Below, piece after piece: positions 54,452 through 63,724 of a stretch of DNA of 64,000 bases. How positions within the stretch are numbered: position 1 is the first letter of the stretch; each line of letters starts with the position of its first letter. The position numbers were made by a program, and so were the translations under genes. The DNA is from Labilibaculum sp. (GTDB taxonomy: Bacteria; Bacteroidota; Bacteroidia; Bacteroidales; Marinifilaceae). Under the pieces are notes generated by a model, which was given only the letters and a program-made list of their open reading frames with translations, did no database searches and was not told the DNA's origin. The DNA lies in NCBI GenBank assembly GCA_016342745.1, contig JAEINT010000007.1, forward strand, positions 62,001-126,000. The letters are read 5' to 3'.

Positions 54452-55777
54452 ATGATGATGAAAAGGCTTCTACTACTTTCTTTGCTAGTAGTTACTGTAC
54501 TTGCAAGCGGTTTTTCTCAAAATGGGAAAATTGAATTTGAAGAGTACGATTTGGATAATGGCTTGCATGTTATTTTGCAGCAAGATCACACAACTCCGAA
54601 TATTGTAGTTTCGGTAATGTACCATGTAGGTTCAAAAAATGAAAACCCAGAATTGACCGGATTTGCTCACTTTTTTGAACATTTAATGTTCGAAGGAACT
54701 GAAAATATTCCACGTCATCAGTATGATAAGTATGTTTCTAGGGCAGGAGGAGTATTAAATGCTAACACTTCATCTGATAGAACATATTACTATGAAAAGC
54801 TTCCTTCTAATCAACTAGCTTTAGGACTTTGGTTAGAGTCTGAAAGAATGTTACATGCAAAAGTTGAAGCGATTGGTATTAAGACACAGAAAGGTGTTGT
54901 AATTCAAGAAAAGAAACAAAGTATCGATAATCGTCCGTATGGGAAAATTATGCCTGAAACAATGAAAAGAGCATATTTAGAGCATCCATACAGATGGGTT
55001 GTTATTGGTGATGAGCAGCATATAACAAATGCAAAAGATGAAGATTTCTTGAATTTTTACAAGGAGTTTTATGTGCCAAACAATGCGGTTTTAACCATTT
55101 GTGGTGATTTTAAAACGGATGAGGCAAAGAAATTAGTGGCGGATTATTTCTCTGAAATTCCTAAAGGAACGAAAGAAATTTATCGTCCAAGTATTGTTGA
55201 GCCTGTTAAAACTGCTGAAGTAAGAGATACGGTTTATGACAATATTCAATTACCTGCTGTAATTCAAGCATATCATATTCCAGCTGTTGGAACTTCTGAT
55301 TTTTACGCAGTTGATATGTTATCAAAATTAATGACAGATGGTAAAAGTTCTCGTTTGTATAAGACTTTGGTAGATGAAAAACAATTGGCATTACAAATGA
55401 TGGCCTTTCCAATGCCAAATGAAGATCCAGGTTTGACTTTGGCGTTTGGTATTCCAAATATGGGTGTCGATTTGAAGGATCTTGAAAAAGAAATGGACAT
55501 CGAGTTTTCTACTGTTCGCGAAGAGTTGATTTCTGATAATGAGTTTCAGAAGTTGAGAAATAAAATCGAGAATGAATTGGTGAGTTCTAATGCTACAATT
55601 GAAATGCGTGCCTCAAATTTAGCAACTGCATATACATATTACAAAGATGCTGATAGAGTAAATAAGGAACTTGAAAAATATTTTGCTGTAACAAAAGAGG
55701 ATATTAGAGATGTTGCACAAAAATATTTTGTCTCAAAAAATAGAGTGGTTCTTTATTATATGCCAAAGCAAAATTAA
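54452..55777 (+). CDS. M16-family zinc peptidase, catalytic subunit
   Basis: 441 residues from the first of three consecutive ATGs (54452); the longer frame from a TTG at 54395 would put a charged 19-residue stretch before the signal peptide and is rejected. Signal peptide MMMKRLLLLSLLVVTVLASGFS. The inverted zinc motif HxxEH is H73, E76 and H77 (HFFEH), with the third ligand E153 exactly 76 residues after H77. The Arg/Tyr pair that binds substrate in the second half is absent (VDEKQLALQMMAF). This is the pattern of the HxxEH partner of heterodimeric M16B peptidases. The next gene supplies the complementary subunit. Probable periplasmic peptide degradation. Confidence 0.92.
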   Translation: MMMKRLLLLSLLVVTVLASGFSQNGKIEFEEYDLDNGLHVILQQDHTTPNIVVSVMYHVGSKNENPELTGFAHFFEHLMFEGTENIPRHQYDKYVSRAGGVLNANTSSDRTYYYEKLPSNQLALGLWLESERMLHAKVEAIGIKTQKGVVIQEKKQSIDNRPYGKIMPETMKRAYLEHPYRWVVIGDEQHITNAKDEDFLNFYKEFYVPNNAVLTICGDFKTDEAKKLVADYFSEIPKGTKEIYRPSIVEPVKTAEVRDTVYDNIQLPAVIQAYHIPAVGTSDFYAVDMLSKLMTDGKSSRLYKTLVDEKQLALQMMAFPMPNEDPGLTLAFGIPNMGVDLKDLEKEMDIEFSTVREELISDNEFQKLRNKIENELVSSNATIEMRASNLATAYTYYKDADRVNKELEKYFAVTKEDIRDVAQKYFVSKNRVVLYYMPKQN

Positions 55778-55841
55778 TAGTATCGTGAATATGGATTTTA
55801 GTTGAAAATCCGATTGTTCTAGAATTGAAAAAAGAGAAATA

Positions 55842-57905
55842 ATGAAAAATACATATAGATTATTCGCACTGTTTATTGCAATTTGTTTTGTGATATCTGC
55901 AAGTGCTCAAGTTGATCGAACAAAGGCTCCTGCTGCAGGACCTGCTCCAAAAATTCAGATTGGAGACTATGATAGCTTCACTTTAAAAAATGGATTAAAA
56001 GTGCTAGTGGTAGAAAACCACAAACTTCCTAAAGTTGAATTTGCATTGTCTTTATTAATTGACCCAATTGTAGAGGGAGACAAGGTTGGTTACACGTCTT
56101 TTGCAGGTGATTTAATGGATAGAGGAACAGCTAGCCGCACAGCAAATCAAATTGCTGAAGAAATTGATTTTATTGGTGCAGAGCTAGGTGCTAGTTCTGG
56201 TGGAGTGCAAGCTGGAGGTTTGTCTAGATACAAGGAGCAAATTCTTGAGCTTATGGCTGATGTTACTTTAAATCCAATTTTTCCTCAAGATGAATTTGAT
56301 AAGATTGTAAAGCAAACTTTATCGGGTATTGAAGCAAATAAGACAGATCCTAAGGCAACGTCAAGAAATGTAAGAAATAAAGTGTTGTATGGTGAAAATC
56401 ATCCTTATGGTGAGGTTTTAACTGAAGCAACTGTTAATAATGTAAGTATTGAAGATTGTAAGAAATATCATGCAACTTATTTTAAGCCTAATGTTGCATT
56501 AATGGCAATTGTAGGTGATATCACAACTAAGGAAGCTAAGAAATTGGTAAAAAAATATTTTGGCGAGTGGGAAGAAGGAGTTGTGCCAACTCATGAATAT
56601 GATATGCCTGCTAAAATAGAGGGTAAAAGAGTTGTGTTAGCAAATAAAGATGCTGCTCCTCAATCCTTAGTACAAATTATCAATTGGATTGATTTGAAAA
56701 AAGGTAATCCTGATGTAATCCCTGCAAAGGTGATGAATTCAATGTTGGGACGTGGATTCTTAGGATTGTTAAATAAAAATCTTCGTGAAGATAAAGCCTA
56801 TACTTACGGTGCTTATTCTGGAATTTCTTCAGATAAGTTGGTTGGTCGTTTTTTAACTAATGCGGAGGTAAAAGCAACAGTTACAGATAGTGCTTTAATG
56901 GAAATGGCTTTGGAAATTAATAAGATTCGCGATACGAAACTTACCCAAGACCATTTGGATATGACCAAGGCTACTTTAGCTGGTGATTTTGCAAGATCAT
57001 TGGAAGATCCATCAACAATTGCAAATTTTGCAATGGCTATCGAGCGTTACAATTTACCTGCTGATTATTATGCTACTTATTTAGAGAAATTAGATAAGGT
57101 AACATTAGAAGATATTCAGGCAATGGCACAAAAGTATACTGATCCTAACAATGCGATTTACTTAGTTGTTGGAGATAAGAAATACAAAGATTGTTTGGCA
57201 AAACTGAGTACGACAGGAGAAGTTGAAGAATATGACTACAAGGGTGATATCGTAAAGGAAGATCCAAATGCGATTCCTGAAGGCTTGACTTGTAACTCTA
57301 TTATTGAAAACTATATTACTGCCATTGGGGGCCGCGATAATTGGTCTGGAATTAAAGATCTTGCGATTAAAGGTGAGATGAAAATGGGACCAATGAGTAT
57401 GAGTGTAGAATCTGCTTATAAAAACAATGAGAAGTTTTGCTTAAAAATGATGATGAATGGTCAGATTATGCAGGCAATTACATACAATGGTACTTCTGGT
57501 AAAGTTGTTGCAATGGGGCAAGAAAAAGAAGCTGGAGAAGCTGAATTGGCAAAGTTCAAGTTGCAAGCTCAAATGTGTCCTGAATTGAATATGAAGGAGC
57601 TTGGTTACAAGATGAATATTGTAGGAGCAGAAGTTATCGATGGTCAAAAAACGTATAAAGTTGAAGTGATAGATGCTGATGGTGTATCAAGATTTGACTT
57701 TTTTGCAGCTGATTCAGGCTTAAAGCTAAAAACAATTATGCAGCAAAATGGAATGAGTGTTGTAATGCTTTACAAAGAATATAAGGAAGTAGAAGGTGTA
57801 AAATATCCTTACTTAACGGTTACTAAAATGGGACCACAAGAAATGCCATTGACCATTACAGAATTATCTGTAAACAAAGGTGTAGAAGATTCTATTTTCA
57901 ATTAG
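55842..57905 (+). CDS. M16-family subunit lacking the zinc motif, with extra C-terminal domain
   Basis: 687 residues with a signal peptide (MKNTYRLFALFIAICFVISASA). Residues 35-460 are an M16 tandem fold, but the HxxEH position reads SFAGD (86-90), so no zinc site exists. The Arg/Tyr substrate-binding pair is present instead, R315 and Y320 or Y322 in LREDKAYTYGAYSG. It therefore complements the product of the gene 64 bases upstream in a heterodimer, as in mitochondrial processing peptidase. Residues 480-687 form an added domain with strands such as DLAIKGEMKMGPMSMSVE and KTYKVEVIDADGVSRFDFFA, resembling LolA-like lipoprotein-carrier folds; its job is unknown. Confidence 0.9.
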   Translation: MKNTYRLFALFIAICFVISASAQVDRTKAPAAGPAPKIQIGDYDSFTLKNGLKVLVVENHKLPKVEFALSLLIDPIVEGDKVGYTSFAGDLMDRGTASRTANQIAEEIDFIGAELGASSGGVQAGGLSRYKEQILELMADVTLNPIFPQDEFDKIVKQTLSGIEANKTDPKATSRNVRNKVLYGENHPYGEVLTEATVNNVSIEDCKKYHATYFKPNVALMAIVGDITTKEAKKLVKKYFGEWEEGVVPTHEYDMPAKIEGKRVVLANKDAAPQSLVQIINWIDLKKGNPDVIPAKVMNSMLGRGFLGLLNKNLREDKAYTYGAYSGISSDKLVGRFLTNAEVKATVTDSALMEMALEINKIRDTKLTQDHLDMTKATLAGDFARSLEDPSTIANFAMAIERYNLPADYYATYLEKLDKVTLEDIQAMAQKYTDPNNAIYLVVGDKKYKDCLAKLSTTGEVEEYDYKGDIVKEDPNAIPEGLTCNSIIENYITAIGGRDNWSGIKDLAIKGEMKMGPMSMSVESAYKNNEKFCLKMMMNGQIMQAITYNGTSGKVVAMGQEKEAGEAELAKFKLQAQMCPELNMKELGYKMNIVGAEVIDGQKTYKVEVIDADGVSRFDFFAADSGLKLKTIMQQNGMSVVMLYKEYKEVEGVKYPYLTVTKMGPQEMPLTITELSVNKGVEDSIFN

Positions 57906-57926
57906 AAAAAGTATAATCTTAAATGT

Positions 57927-57956
57927 GAAAAAGGCTGCAATTTGCAGCCTTTTTTA
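57927..57956 (+). terminator. Terminator of the M16 peptidase operon
   Basis: AAAAAGGCTGCAA and TTGCAGCCTTTTT form a nearly loopless long stem with T-run. Confidence 0.93.
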
Positions 57957-58017
57957 TTTGGTATAATATGTCCAAAATTAATTATTTTGGATCGTATTAG
58001 AAATAATTTAAAAACGC

Positions 58018-58047
58018 TTTGTATTTTCAAATTAATATTTACCTTTG
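58018..58047 (+). promoter_or_regulatory. Promoter of the ncRNA candidate
   Basis: TTTG at 58018-58021, 18 bases, TACCTTTG at 58040-58047. It has the same 18-base spacing as the hydG and flavodoxin promoters in this window. No start codon with a plausible frame follows. Confidence 0.72.
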
Positions 58048-58048
58048 C

Positions 58049-58186
58049 ACTCCGATTCAGGAGTGTAGTGGTTAGGCATGATGATCGAATCGGTTTTCCA
58101 TATGAAAATTTTAAGGTTTTAGGGTTAAACTTCATATAGGAAATCATTTTGGGTTAGAGAAAAGGCTGGTGGGGACCAGCCTTTTT
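58049..58186 (+). ncRNA. Structured small RNA candidate
   Basis: Between a promoter (-7 box ending 58047) and an intrinsic terminator (58161-58186) lie about 140 bases with no supported gene. Visible structure: a 5' hairpin 58048-58053/58060-58065 (CACTCC, GGAGTG); a competing helix 58052-58058/58087-58093 (CCGATTC, GAATCGG) that uses part of the same bases; a 12-bp stem 58095-58106/58131-58143 with one bulged A; and the terminator hairpin. The two 5' structures exclude each other. No match to tRNA, tmRNA, SRP or RNase P RNA was recognised. The length is somewhat short for 6S RNA. It might be a trans-acting sRNA. The terminator also faces nadD on the other strand, so that part alone is not proof. 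Confidence 0.6.
58161..58186. terminator. Bidirectional terminator between the ncRNA candidate and nadD
   Basis: GGCTGGT and ACCAGCC pair around GGGG; plus strand continues TTTTT, minus strand TTTTCTCT. Confidence 0.88.
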
Positions 58187-58193
58187 CATTTTC

Positions 58194-58769
58194 TTATTTT
58201 TCGTAAAAATGCATCTCTTTCAGGTAGTTATATGCTGACTCTGGCATAAAGAAAGGAATTTCCTTTAGTTCGCTAATTGCTTTTCTAATAAAACTTGAAG
58301 AGACTTCCATTAGAGGTGCTTCTACAATGGAAATATTCCCTTTTAGTTCAATATTCTCACTCTCAAAATCGGGTCTAGGATACACGAAAAGACCATGATT
58401 CTTCAGAATTAAGTCATAATTTTTCCACTTTGTGAAATTTTTCAGGTTATCCGATCCTACAATTAAGGAAAATTGATGTGTTGGATTTTTTTCTTTTAGG
58501 TAGGTAAGGGTATCGATCGTATAGGATGGCTGTGGCATTCCAAATTCGATGTTTGAGGCCTTAAAATTAGGATACCTTTCAATTGCTCGATTAACTAATT
58601 CCAAGCGGTGATAATCGGTTAAAAGACTGCTTTTATTTTTAAATGGATTATGTGGACTAACTACAAACCAAATTTGATCCAAGTCGGTATATTCAGCCAT
58701 GTAATTCGCAATGGCCAAATGTCCGATATGTATTGGGTTAAATGAGCCAAAAAAAAGTCCTATTTTCAT
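58194..58769 (-). CDS. nadD: Nicotinate-nucleotide adenylyltransferase
   Basis: 191 residues. Joins nicotinate mononucleotide and ATP in NAD synthesis. Nucleotidyltransferase motifs: IGLFFGSFNPIHIGHLAIANYM (GxFxPxHxGH), FVVSPHNPFK, IVGSDNL and the C-terminal SSSFIRKAI that contacts ATP phosphates. The usual size. It lies 18 bases after gmk in a yicC-gmk-nadD order common in Bacteroidota. Confidence 0.96.
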   Translation of the reverse strand: MKIGLFFGSFNPIHIGHLAIANYMAEYTDLDQIWFVVSPHNPFKNKSSLLTDYHRLELVNRAIERYPNFKASNIEFGMPQPSYTIDTLTYLKEKNPTHQFSLIVGSDNLKNFTKWKNYDLILKNHGLFVYPRPDFESENIELKGNISIVEAPLMEVSSSFIRKAISELKEIPFFMPESAYNYLKEMHFYEK

Positions 58770-58787
58770 ATTAGCTAATTTACTTTA

Positions 58788-59354
58788 TTATTTGTCTAGA
58801 AAGTTGGTAATGCTTGCTTCAGCTTCAGCGAAAGCATCTTCTAATTTGTCATTCACAATTACTTTATCAAATTGATCCGAAAAAGCCAATTCGAATTTGA
58901 ATTTTTCAGTTCGTTGTGCAATTACTTCATCTGAGTCTGTGTTTCTATTTCGCAGTCTGTTTTCTAATTCCTCTATTGAAGGAGGTTGAATAAAGATAGC
59001 TAAAGCTTCCTCTTTATAGTATTTTTTGATATTTGTTCCACCAACAACATCAACATCAAATATTACATTCTTACCTTGATTTCGGATTCTATCAACTTCA
59101 CTTTTAAGGGTTCCATAAAAGCATCCTTCGTAAACTTCTTCCCATTCCAGGAATTCATCTTTTTCAATTTTTGCTTTAAATTCTTCAGCTGATAAAAAGT
59201 GGTAGTCTTTACCATCTACTTCGTTGCCTCTTTTAGCTCTACTTGTAGCCGAAATTGAAAACTCTAATTTGAAATCTTGTTTAAGCAAGTGTTTTACAAT
59301 GGTTGTTTTCCCCGATCCACTTGGGGCAGAAAAAATGAATAATTTCCCTGGCAT
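58788..59354 (-). CDS. gmk: Guanylate kinase
   Basis: 188 residues. Phosphorylates GMP to GDP. P-loop FSAPSGSGKTTIVKHLL; the GMP-binding segment FSISATSRAKRGNEVDGKDYHFLS and EWEEVYEGCFYGT; lid region RLRNRNTDSDEVIAQR. Complete and ordinary. A hairpin lies between it and yicC, so it may be partly independent of that gene. Confidence 0.97.
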   Translation of the reverse strand: MPGKLFIFSAPSGSGKTTIVKHLLKQDFKLEFSISATSRAKRGNEVDGKDYHFLSAEEFKAKIEKDEFLEWEEVYEGCFYGTLKSEVDRIRNQGKNVIFDVDVVGGTNIKKYYKEEALAIFIQPPSIEELENRLRNRNTDSDEVIAQRTEKFKFELAFSDQFDKVIVNDKLEDAFAEAEASITNFLDK

Positions 59355-59382
59355 CTGTTTGTTGTTATTGAGTTGATAATAT

Positions 59383-59411
59383 AAAAAAGCGTAGAGTGAA
59401 TACCCTACGCT
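59383..59411 (-). terminator. Hairpin terminator after yicC
   Basis: AGCGTAG and CTACGCT pair around ten bases; on the minus strand TTTTTT follows. It lies between yicC and gmk and would weaken readthrough. Confidence 0.82.
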
Positions 59412-59433
59412 AAAATATGATTTATTGTAATAA

Positions 59434-60312
59434 TTACAATACGTTTAATAGTTGTTCTTTGATTTTCTCCAACTCATCTTTCATATCAATTACGATCTTT
59501 TGGATGTTTGAATCGTTGGCTTTAGATCCCAAAGTATTTATTTCACGACCAATTTCCTGAGCTATGAAACCTAGTTTTTTTCCAACAGAATTTCCTGCAC
59601 TAGACGTTTCCATGAAATACTTACAGTGATTTGCTAACCTTACTTTTTCCTCAGTAATGTCTAGCTTTTCAAGATAGTAAATGATTTCTTGCTCAAAGCG
59701 ATTTTTATCTACGTTTTGCTTTTCAACAAAATCGTTAAGATTGTCGTTAATTCTTGTTTTAACCGTTTCAATACGATCATTTTCATATTGAGGAACTTCA
59801 TCTAAAAGTTGTTCGATATTTTTAATTCGAGCAAAGATATCTTCCTGAAGAGCTTTTCCTTCCTGATTACGGAAATCCATAATTTCAGAAAGAGCTACTT
59901 TGAAACCATCAAATATTTGATTCCATTCTTCCTCGTCAAGTGCCTGATATTCTACTTTTAGAGCATCTGGTAACTTCACTATAGTTTGAAGAATTGGTTC
60001 TTTGTCTAGTTCGATACCTAATTCTTTTGACAATTCGTTTAGTTGTCTATAATAAGACTCAACAATAGGTTTGTTGATTTTTGTTTCCTTGTCAGTACCA
60101 ACGCTTTCAATAAAAATGGAAAGTTCAACTTTACCGCGTTCCAGTTTATTTTTGATTTCATTCCTTAAAACCAGATCTTTTTCTTTGTAAAGATTCGGAA
60201 CTCGGGTATTGATATCTAATTGTTTGCTGTTTAGGGATTTGATTTCGATTGAAATCTTTTTGTTTTCCAGTTCTAGAATGGCTTTACCAAAGCCGGTCAT
60301 CGATATTAACAT
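59434..60312 (-). CDS. yicC: YicC/YloC-family endoribonuclease
   Basis: 292 residues. N-terminal signature ISMTGFGKAILELENKKISIEIKSLNSKQLDINTRVPNLYKEKDLVLRNEIKNKLERGKVELSIFIE; C-terminal DUF1732 part SSAGNSVGKKLGFIAQEIGREINTLGSKANDSNIQKIVIDMKDELEKIKEQLLNVL. Characterised homologues are RNases that act on small RNAs or stationary-phase mRNAs. The central region is a long coiled coil. It is upstream of gmk, a conserved association across bacteria. Confidence 0.93.
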   Translation of the reverse strand: MLISMTGFGKAILELENKKISIEIKSLNSKQLDINTRVPNLYKEKDLVLRNEIKNKLERGKVELSIFIESVGTDKETKINKPIVESYYRQLNELSKELGIELDKEPILQTIVKLPDALKVEYQALDEEEWNQIFDGFKVALSEIMDFRNQEGKALQEDIFARIKNIEQLLDEVPQYENDRIETVKTRINDNLNDFVEKQNVDKNRFEQEIIYYLEKLDITEEKVRLANHCKYFMETSSAGNSVGKKLGFIAQEIGREINTLGSKANDSNIQKIVIDMKDELEKIKEQLLNVL

Positions 60313-60430
60313 ATTCGGGCTATTTATTTCCGCAAAGGTAAGAGTTTGAAGTGGATTTACAAGTGAAATCCTTTATATGCTTGAATACTAGAATTGGAAT
60401 TGAGTAATTTAATAAGTTGAGGAGCGATTA

Positions 60431-61777
60431 TTATTGATTTCCTGGGGTAGAGATAATCGATTTTGTTTTCCATTTTCCTGTTTTGTAATAAAGGTATGAA
60501 AAGATTGCTCCCATTGACCATCCCAGTGGAATTGACCACCAAATACCAGTTTCTCCAATCTTCGATGAAAGGAAATAAGCTCCAGGAATTCGGATAATCC
60601 ATAAGGAGAATAAAGTAATAAACATTGGGATTAAAGTATCTCCAGCACCGCGCAATACACCGTTGGTAGTAAATAGGGTAGAGAATAAAAGGTAAAAAGA
60701 ACTAACGATGATAAGATACCTTTCGCCAATTGCGATGACATTCGCGTCGTTCGTAAACAATTTCATCATATCACTACCAAAAATGATAATGAGAGCTGTC
60801 ATTGCCAAACAAAATAGGTTGGACATGATAAAGGTGGCCTTGAACCCTTGTCTTACCCGATCAATTTTATTGGCTCCAAGGTTTTGACCTACAAATGCTG
60901 CGACTGCTTGAGAGAAAGTCATCGCTGGCAACATTGCAAGAGAATCAATTCTACCAGCAGCTGTATATGCAGCAATAACATCAGTTCCAAAAGTATTTAC
61001 AATTCCCAATAAAGCCATCATACCTAAGGCAACAAAGGTATGTTGGATGCCTGATGGAATCCCTATTTTCAAACTTTTAAGGAAGATTGCCTTATCGAAT
61101 ACAAGTTTGAAAAGAGAAAATTTAAGAATCTTATGAGTTCTGTTGAGGTAAATAATTCCACTTATAAATGCTCCACCTTGGGCAATAACGGTAGCCCATG
61201 CAGCACCTGCAATTCCCCATTTAAAGACCATTACAAAAAGCAAATCGAAAAGAATATTGAATAAAGAAGCTATTATCAGAAAGTATAAGGGGGTTTTGGA
61301 ATCGCCTAAGCCTCTTAAGATTGAGCTTGTGCCACTAAAACCAAAGAATAGAATCATCCCAAGCATATACACATTTAAGTAGGTTGTAGCTTGTGGAATC
61401 AGCTCTACAGGTAGTTGTAGTAATAAAAAAAGTTCTTCACTATAGTAAATGCCCAATACGCTTGCAACTATACCCGACACGAACAAAAAGATGTACATGG
61501 TATCGATAGAGCGTTTAACCTTTTCTATATCTTTTGCACCGTAATATTGGGAAATAACAATTGAGAATCCTGAGCCAATACCAATAAGCAAGGCAATTAG
61601 CGTAAAGATAATGGGAAAGGATGCACCAACCGATGCAAGAGCTTCTTTACCCAAAACCTTCCCTACAATGATGCTATCAACAATATTGTACAGTTGCTGA
61701 AACACATTCCCTAGCAGCATTGGTAGGGCGAAGTTGAAAATTAATTTGCTTACGTTTCCTGTTGTGAAATCTTTCAT
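60431..61777 (-). CDS. MATE-family multidrug/Na+ efflux protein
   Basis: 448 residues with twelve predicted helices in two homologous halves. MATE signatures: FALPMLLGNVFQQLYNIVDSIIVGKVLGKEALASVGASFP in the first half and GIPSGIQHTFVALGMMALLGIVNTFG, with FVGQNLGANK, in the second. ATG 61777 is preferred over a TTG two codons upstream. Substrates are not predictable. It stands in the same direction as yicC but is separated by 118 bases, and as the ABC-F gene by 84 bases. Confidence 0.92.
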   Translation of the reverse strand: MKDFTTGNVSKLIFNFALPMLLGNVFQQLYNIVDSIIVGKVLGKEALASVGASFPIIFTLIALLIGIGSGFSIVISQYYGAKDIEKVKRSIDTMYIFLFVSGIVASVLGIYYSEELFLLLQLPVELIPQATTYLNVYMLGMILFFGFSGTSSILRGLGDSKTPLYFLIIASLFNILFDLLFVMVFKWGIAGAAWATVIAQGGAFISGIIYLNRTHKILKFSLFKLVFDKAIFLKSLKIGIPSGIQHTFVALGMMALLGIVNTFGTDVIAAYTAAGRIDSLAMLPAMTFSQAVAAFVGQNLGANKIDRVRQGFKATFIMSNLFCLAMTALIIIFGSDMMKLFTNDANVIAIGERYLIIVSSFYLLFSTLFTTNGVLRGAGDTLIPMFITLFSLWIIRIPGAYFLSSKIGETGIWWSIPLGWSMGAIFSYLYYKTGKWKTKSIISTPGNQ

Positions 61778-61861
61778 GCACAAAATTGGCTTAGAAATAC
61801 AAAGCTCTTATTTTTCTAATGATTCTCAAAAAAGCACGTGATGTTTAACAGAAGTTAACTG

Positions 61862-63724
61862 TTAGGCACGTTCGCTAAGTTCTAACCAACGAAATTCTTT
61901 TTCATCTATTAATTCTATAACTTGTTCTATGCGACTAGCTTTTTCCATCAATTCATCATTGGAAAGGCTACCAGAACTCATTGCTGTTTCAATTTCTTCC
62001 TTTTCGGATGTTAAGGTTTCAATATCAACTTCAAGTTGCTCAAATTCCCTTTTTTCGTTAAAGGATAATTTTTTAGATTGTTCCTGTTTTGGCTTTTCCT
62101 TTTTAGGCTTTATCTGCTTTTCGCTTTTTTTCTGTTGCTTTAATTCCTGATCAACAGAATCGCGATAGATTGTATAGTTTCCTGGGAAATTTCGAATTTC
62201 ACCATGCCCTTCGAACACAAATAATTGATCAACAACCTTATCCATGAAATATCTATCGTGAGATACGATAATTAAACATCCTGAAAAGTTTAATAAATAA
62301 TCCTCTAGAACATTCAATGTCATAATGTCCAGGTCATTGGTTGGCTCATCAAGGATTAAGAAGTTTGGGTTTTTTATCAAAACAGTCATTAAATAAAGTC
62401 GACGCTTTTCACCACCGCTTAATTTAGAGACTTGGTTATGCTGAGTTTTAGTTGGGAAAAGAAAGTATTCTAAAAATTGAGAGGCCGACATGACTTTTCC
62501 ATTTCCTAAATCAATAGTTTCCGCTATTTCTTTAATAACGTCTATTATTTTTTCATTCTCATTAATGGTTATTCCATCTTGTTTGTAATAACCGTACACT
62601 ACTGTTTCTCCTATTTCAATAGTCCCAGAATCAGCTTCGATATTTTGAGTGATAATGTTTAGAAAGGTTGATTTACCTGTTCCATTTTTCCCAACAATCC
62701 CAATTTTTTCGCCACGTTGAAACTTGTAAGAAAAATCTTCCAATATTTTTAAATTACCAAAGCTTTTATTCAAGTGGTCGAATTCAAGAATCTTTTTTCC
62801 TAAGCGAGCCGATTTAATATCAAGATCCATGCTAGCTTCTTTGAAGCCCGAACCGGCTTTCTTTTTTAAATCCTGAAAAGCATCAACTCTGTATTTGGCC
62901 TTAGTTCCTCTTGCTTGAGGCATTCTACGAATCCACTCTTGCTCTGTTTTCATTAACTTCTGAGCTTTGCCAACTTCTGCATTTAAGTTTTCGATTCGTT
63001 CCGCTCTTTTCTCAAGATAATAAGAATAATTGCCTTTGTATGTATAAAGATTATTAGATTCTATTTCTATGATTTCATTACAAACACGATCTAGAAAATA
63101 CCTGTCGTGGGTTACCATCAAAAGAGTTCCTTTTGATTTGTTTAGAAATTCTTCCAACCATTCAATCATTTCCAAGTCCAAATGGTTAGTAGGCTCATCT
63201 AAAATCAATAAATCGGGATCGGTAATAAGCACTTTTGCCAAACCTACTCTTTTTTTCTGTCCACCGGAAAGTTCACCAATAGCTTGATCAAAATTTGTAA
63301 TTTTTAGTTTGGATAAGATTTGTTTCACCTTATTTTCATAGTCCCAAGCTTTAAACTGATCCATTTTTTCAATAATATCAGCCATTGCCTCCTGATCATC
63401 TTCATTAATAATTCGTTCGTAGTCACGAATTACCGAAAGAACAGGGTCTGTGGAGTTAAAAACTTCGTTAAGAACAGTGTTGCTGTGGTTTAAATCAGGA
63501 TTTTGCTCCAAATAAGCGATTTTCAAATCACTTCGGAATGAGATTTCTCCACTATCCTGACTATCTAATCCTGAGATAATATTTAAAAGAGTAGTTTTTC
63601 CAGTTCCATTTTTTGCAATTAATGCAATCTTTTGCCCTTGTCCTACGCCGAAGCTAATTTCTTCAAATAGTGTAAGATCTCCGTAACTCTTGGTAAGGTT
63701 TTCAACCTGTAAATATGATATCAT
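61862..63724 (-). CDS. ABC-F family ATPase (Uup-like)
   Basis: 620 residues, soluble, with two nucleotide-binding domains. First domain: Walker A AKNGTGKTTLLNI, signature LSGGQKKRVGLAKVL, Walker B LLILDEPTNHLDLEMIEWLE. Second: VGKNGTGKSTFLNII, LSGGEKRRLYLMTVL, FLILDEPTNDLDIMTL. The linker between them (P-site tRNA interaction motif) includes EQEWIRRMPQARGTKAKYR. A Lys/Glu-rich coiled-coil end (from residue 530) is typical of Uup, which acts on ribosomes or DNA branch migration. No membrane domain, so it is not a transporter. Confidence 0.94.
   Translation of the reverse strand: MISYLQVENLTKSYGDLTLFEEISFGVGQGQKIALIAKNGTGKTTLLNIISGLDSQDSGEISFRSDLKIAYLEQNPDLNHSNTVLNEVFNSTDPVLSVIRDYERIINEDDQEAMADIIEKMDQFKAWDYENKVKQILSKLKITNFDQAIGELSGGQKKRVGLAKVLITDPDLLILDEPTNHLDLEMIEWLEEFLNKSKGTLLMVTHDRYFLDRVCNEIIEIESNNLYTYKGNYSYYLEKRAERIENLNAEVGKAQKLMKTEQEWIRRMPQARGTKAKYRVDAFQDLKKKAGSGFKEASMDLDIKSARLGKKILEFDHLNKSFGNLKILEDFSYKFQRGEKIGIVGKNGTGKSTFLNIITQNIEADSGTIEIGETVVYGYYKQDGITINENEKIIDVIKEIAETIDLGNGKVMSASQFLEYFLFPTKTQHNQVSKLSGGEKRRLYLMTVLIKNPNFLILDEPTNDLDIMTLNVLEDYLLNFSGCLIIVSHDRYFMDKVVDQLFVFEGHGEIRNFPGNYTIYRDSVDQELKQQKKSEKQIKPKKEKPKQEQSKKLSFNEKREFEQLEVDIETLTSEKEEIETAMSSGSLSNDELMEKASRIEQVIELIDEKEFRWLELSERA

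Noticed and set aside
58051-58095. tRNA-like stretch (GTAGTGGTTAGGCATGATGATC)
   Set aside because: The D-loop-like words are present, but there is no acceptor stem, anticodon stem or T-loop GGTTCGAATC at the required spacing.
57902-58147. Open frames on both strands over the ncRNA candidate
   Set aside because: Both overlap terminators or the promoter, and their products show no protein-like features.
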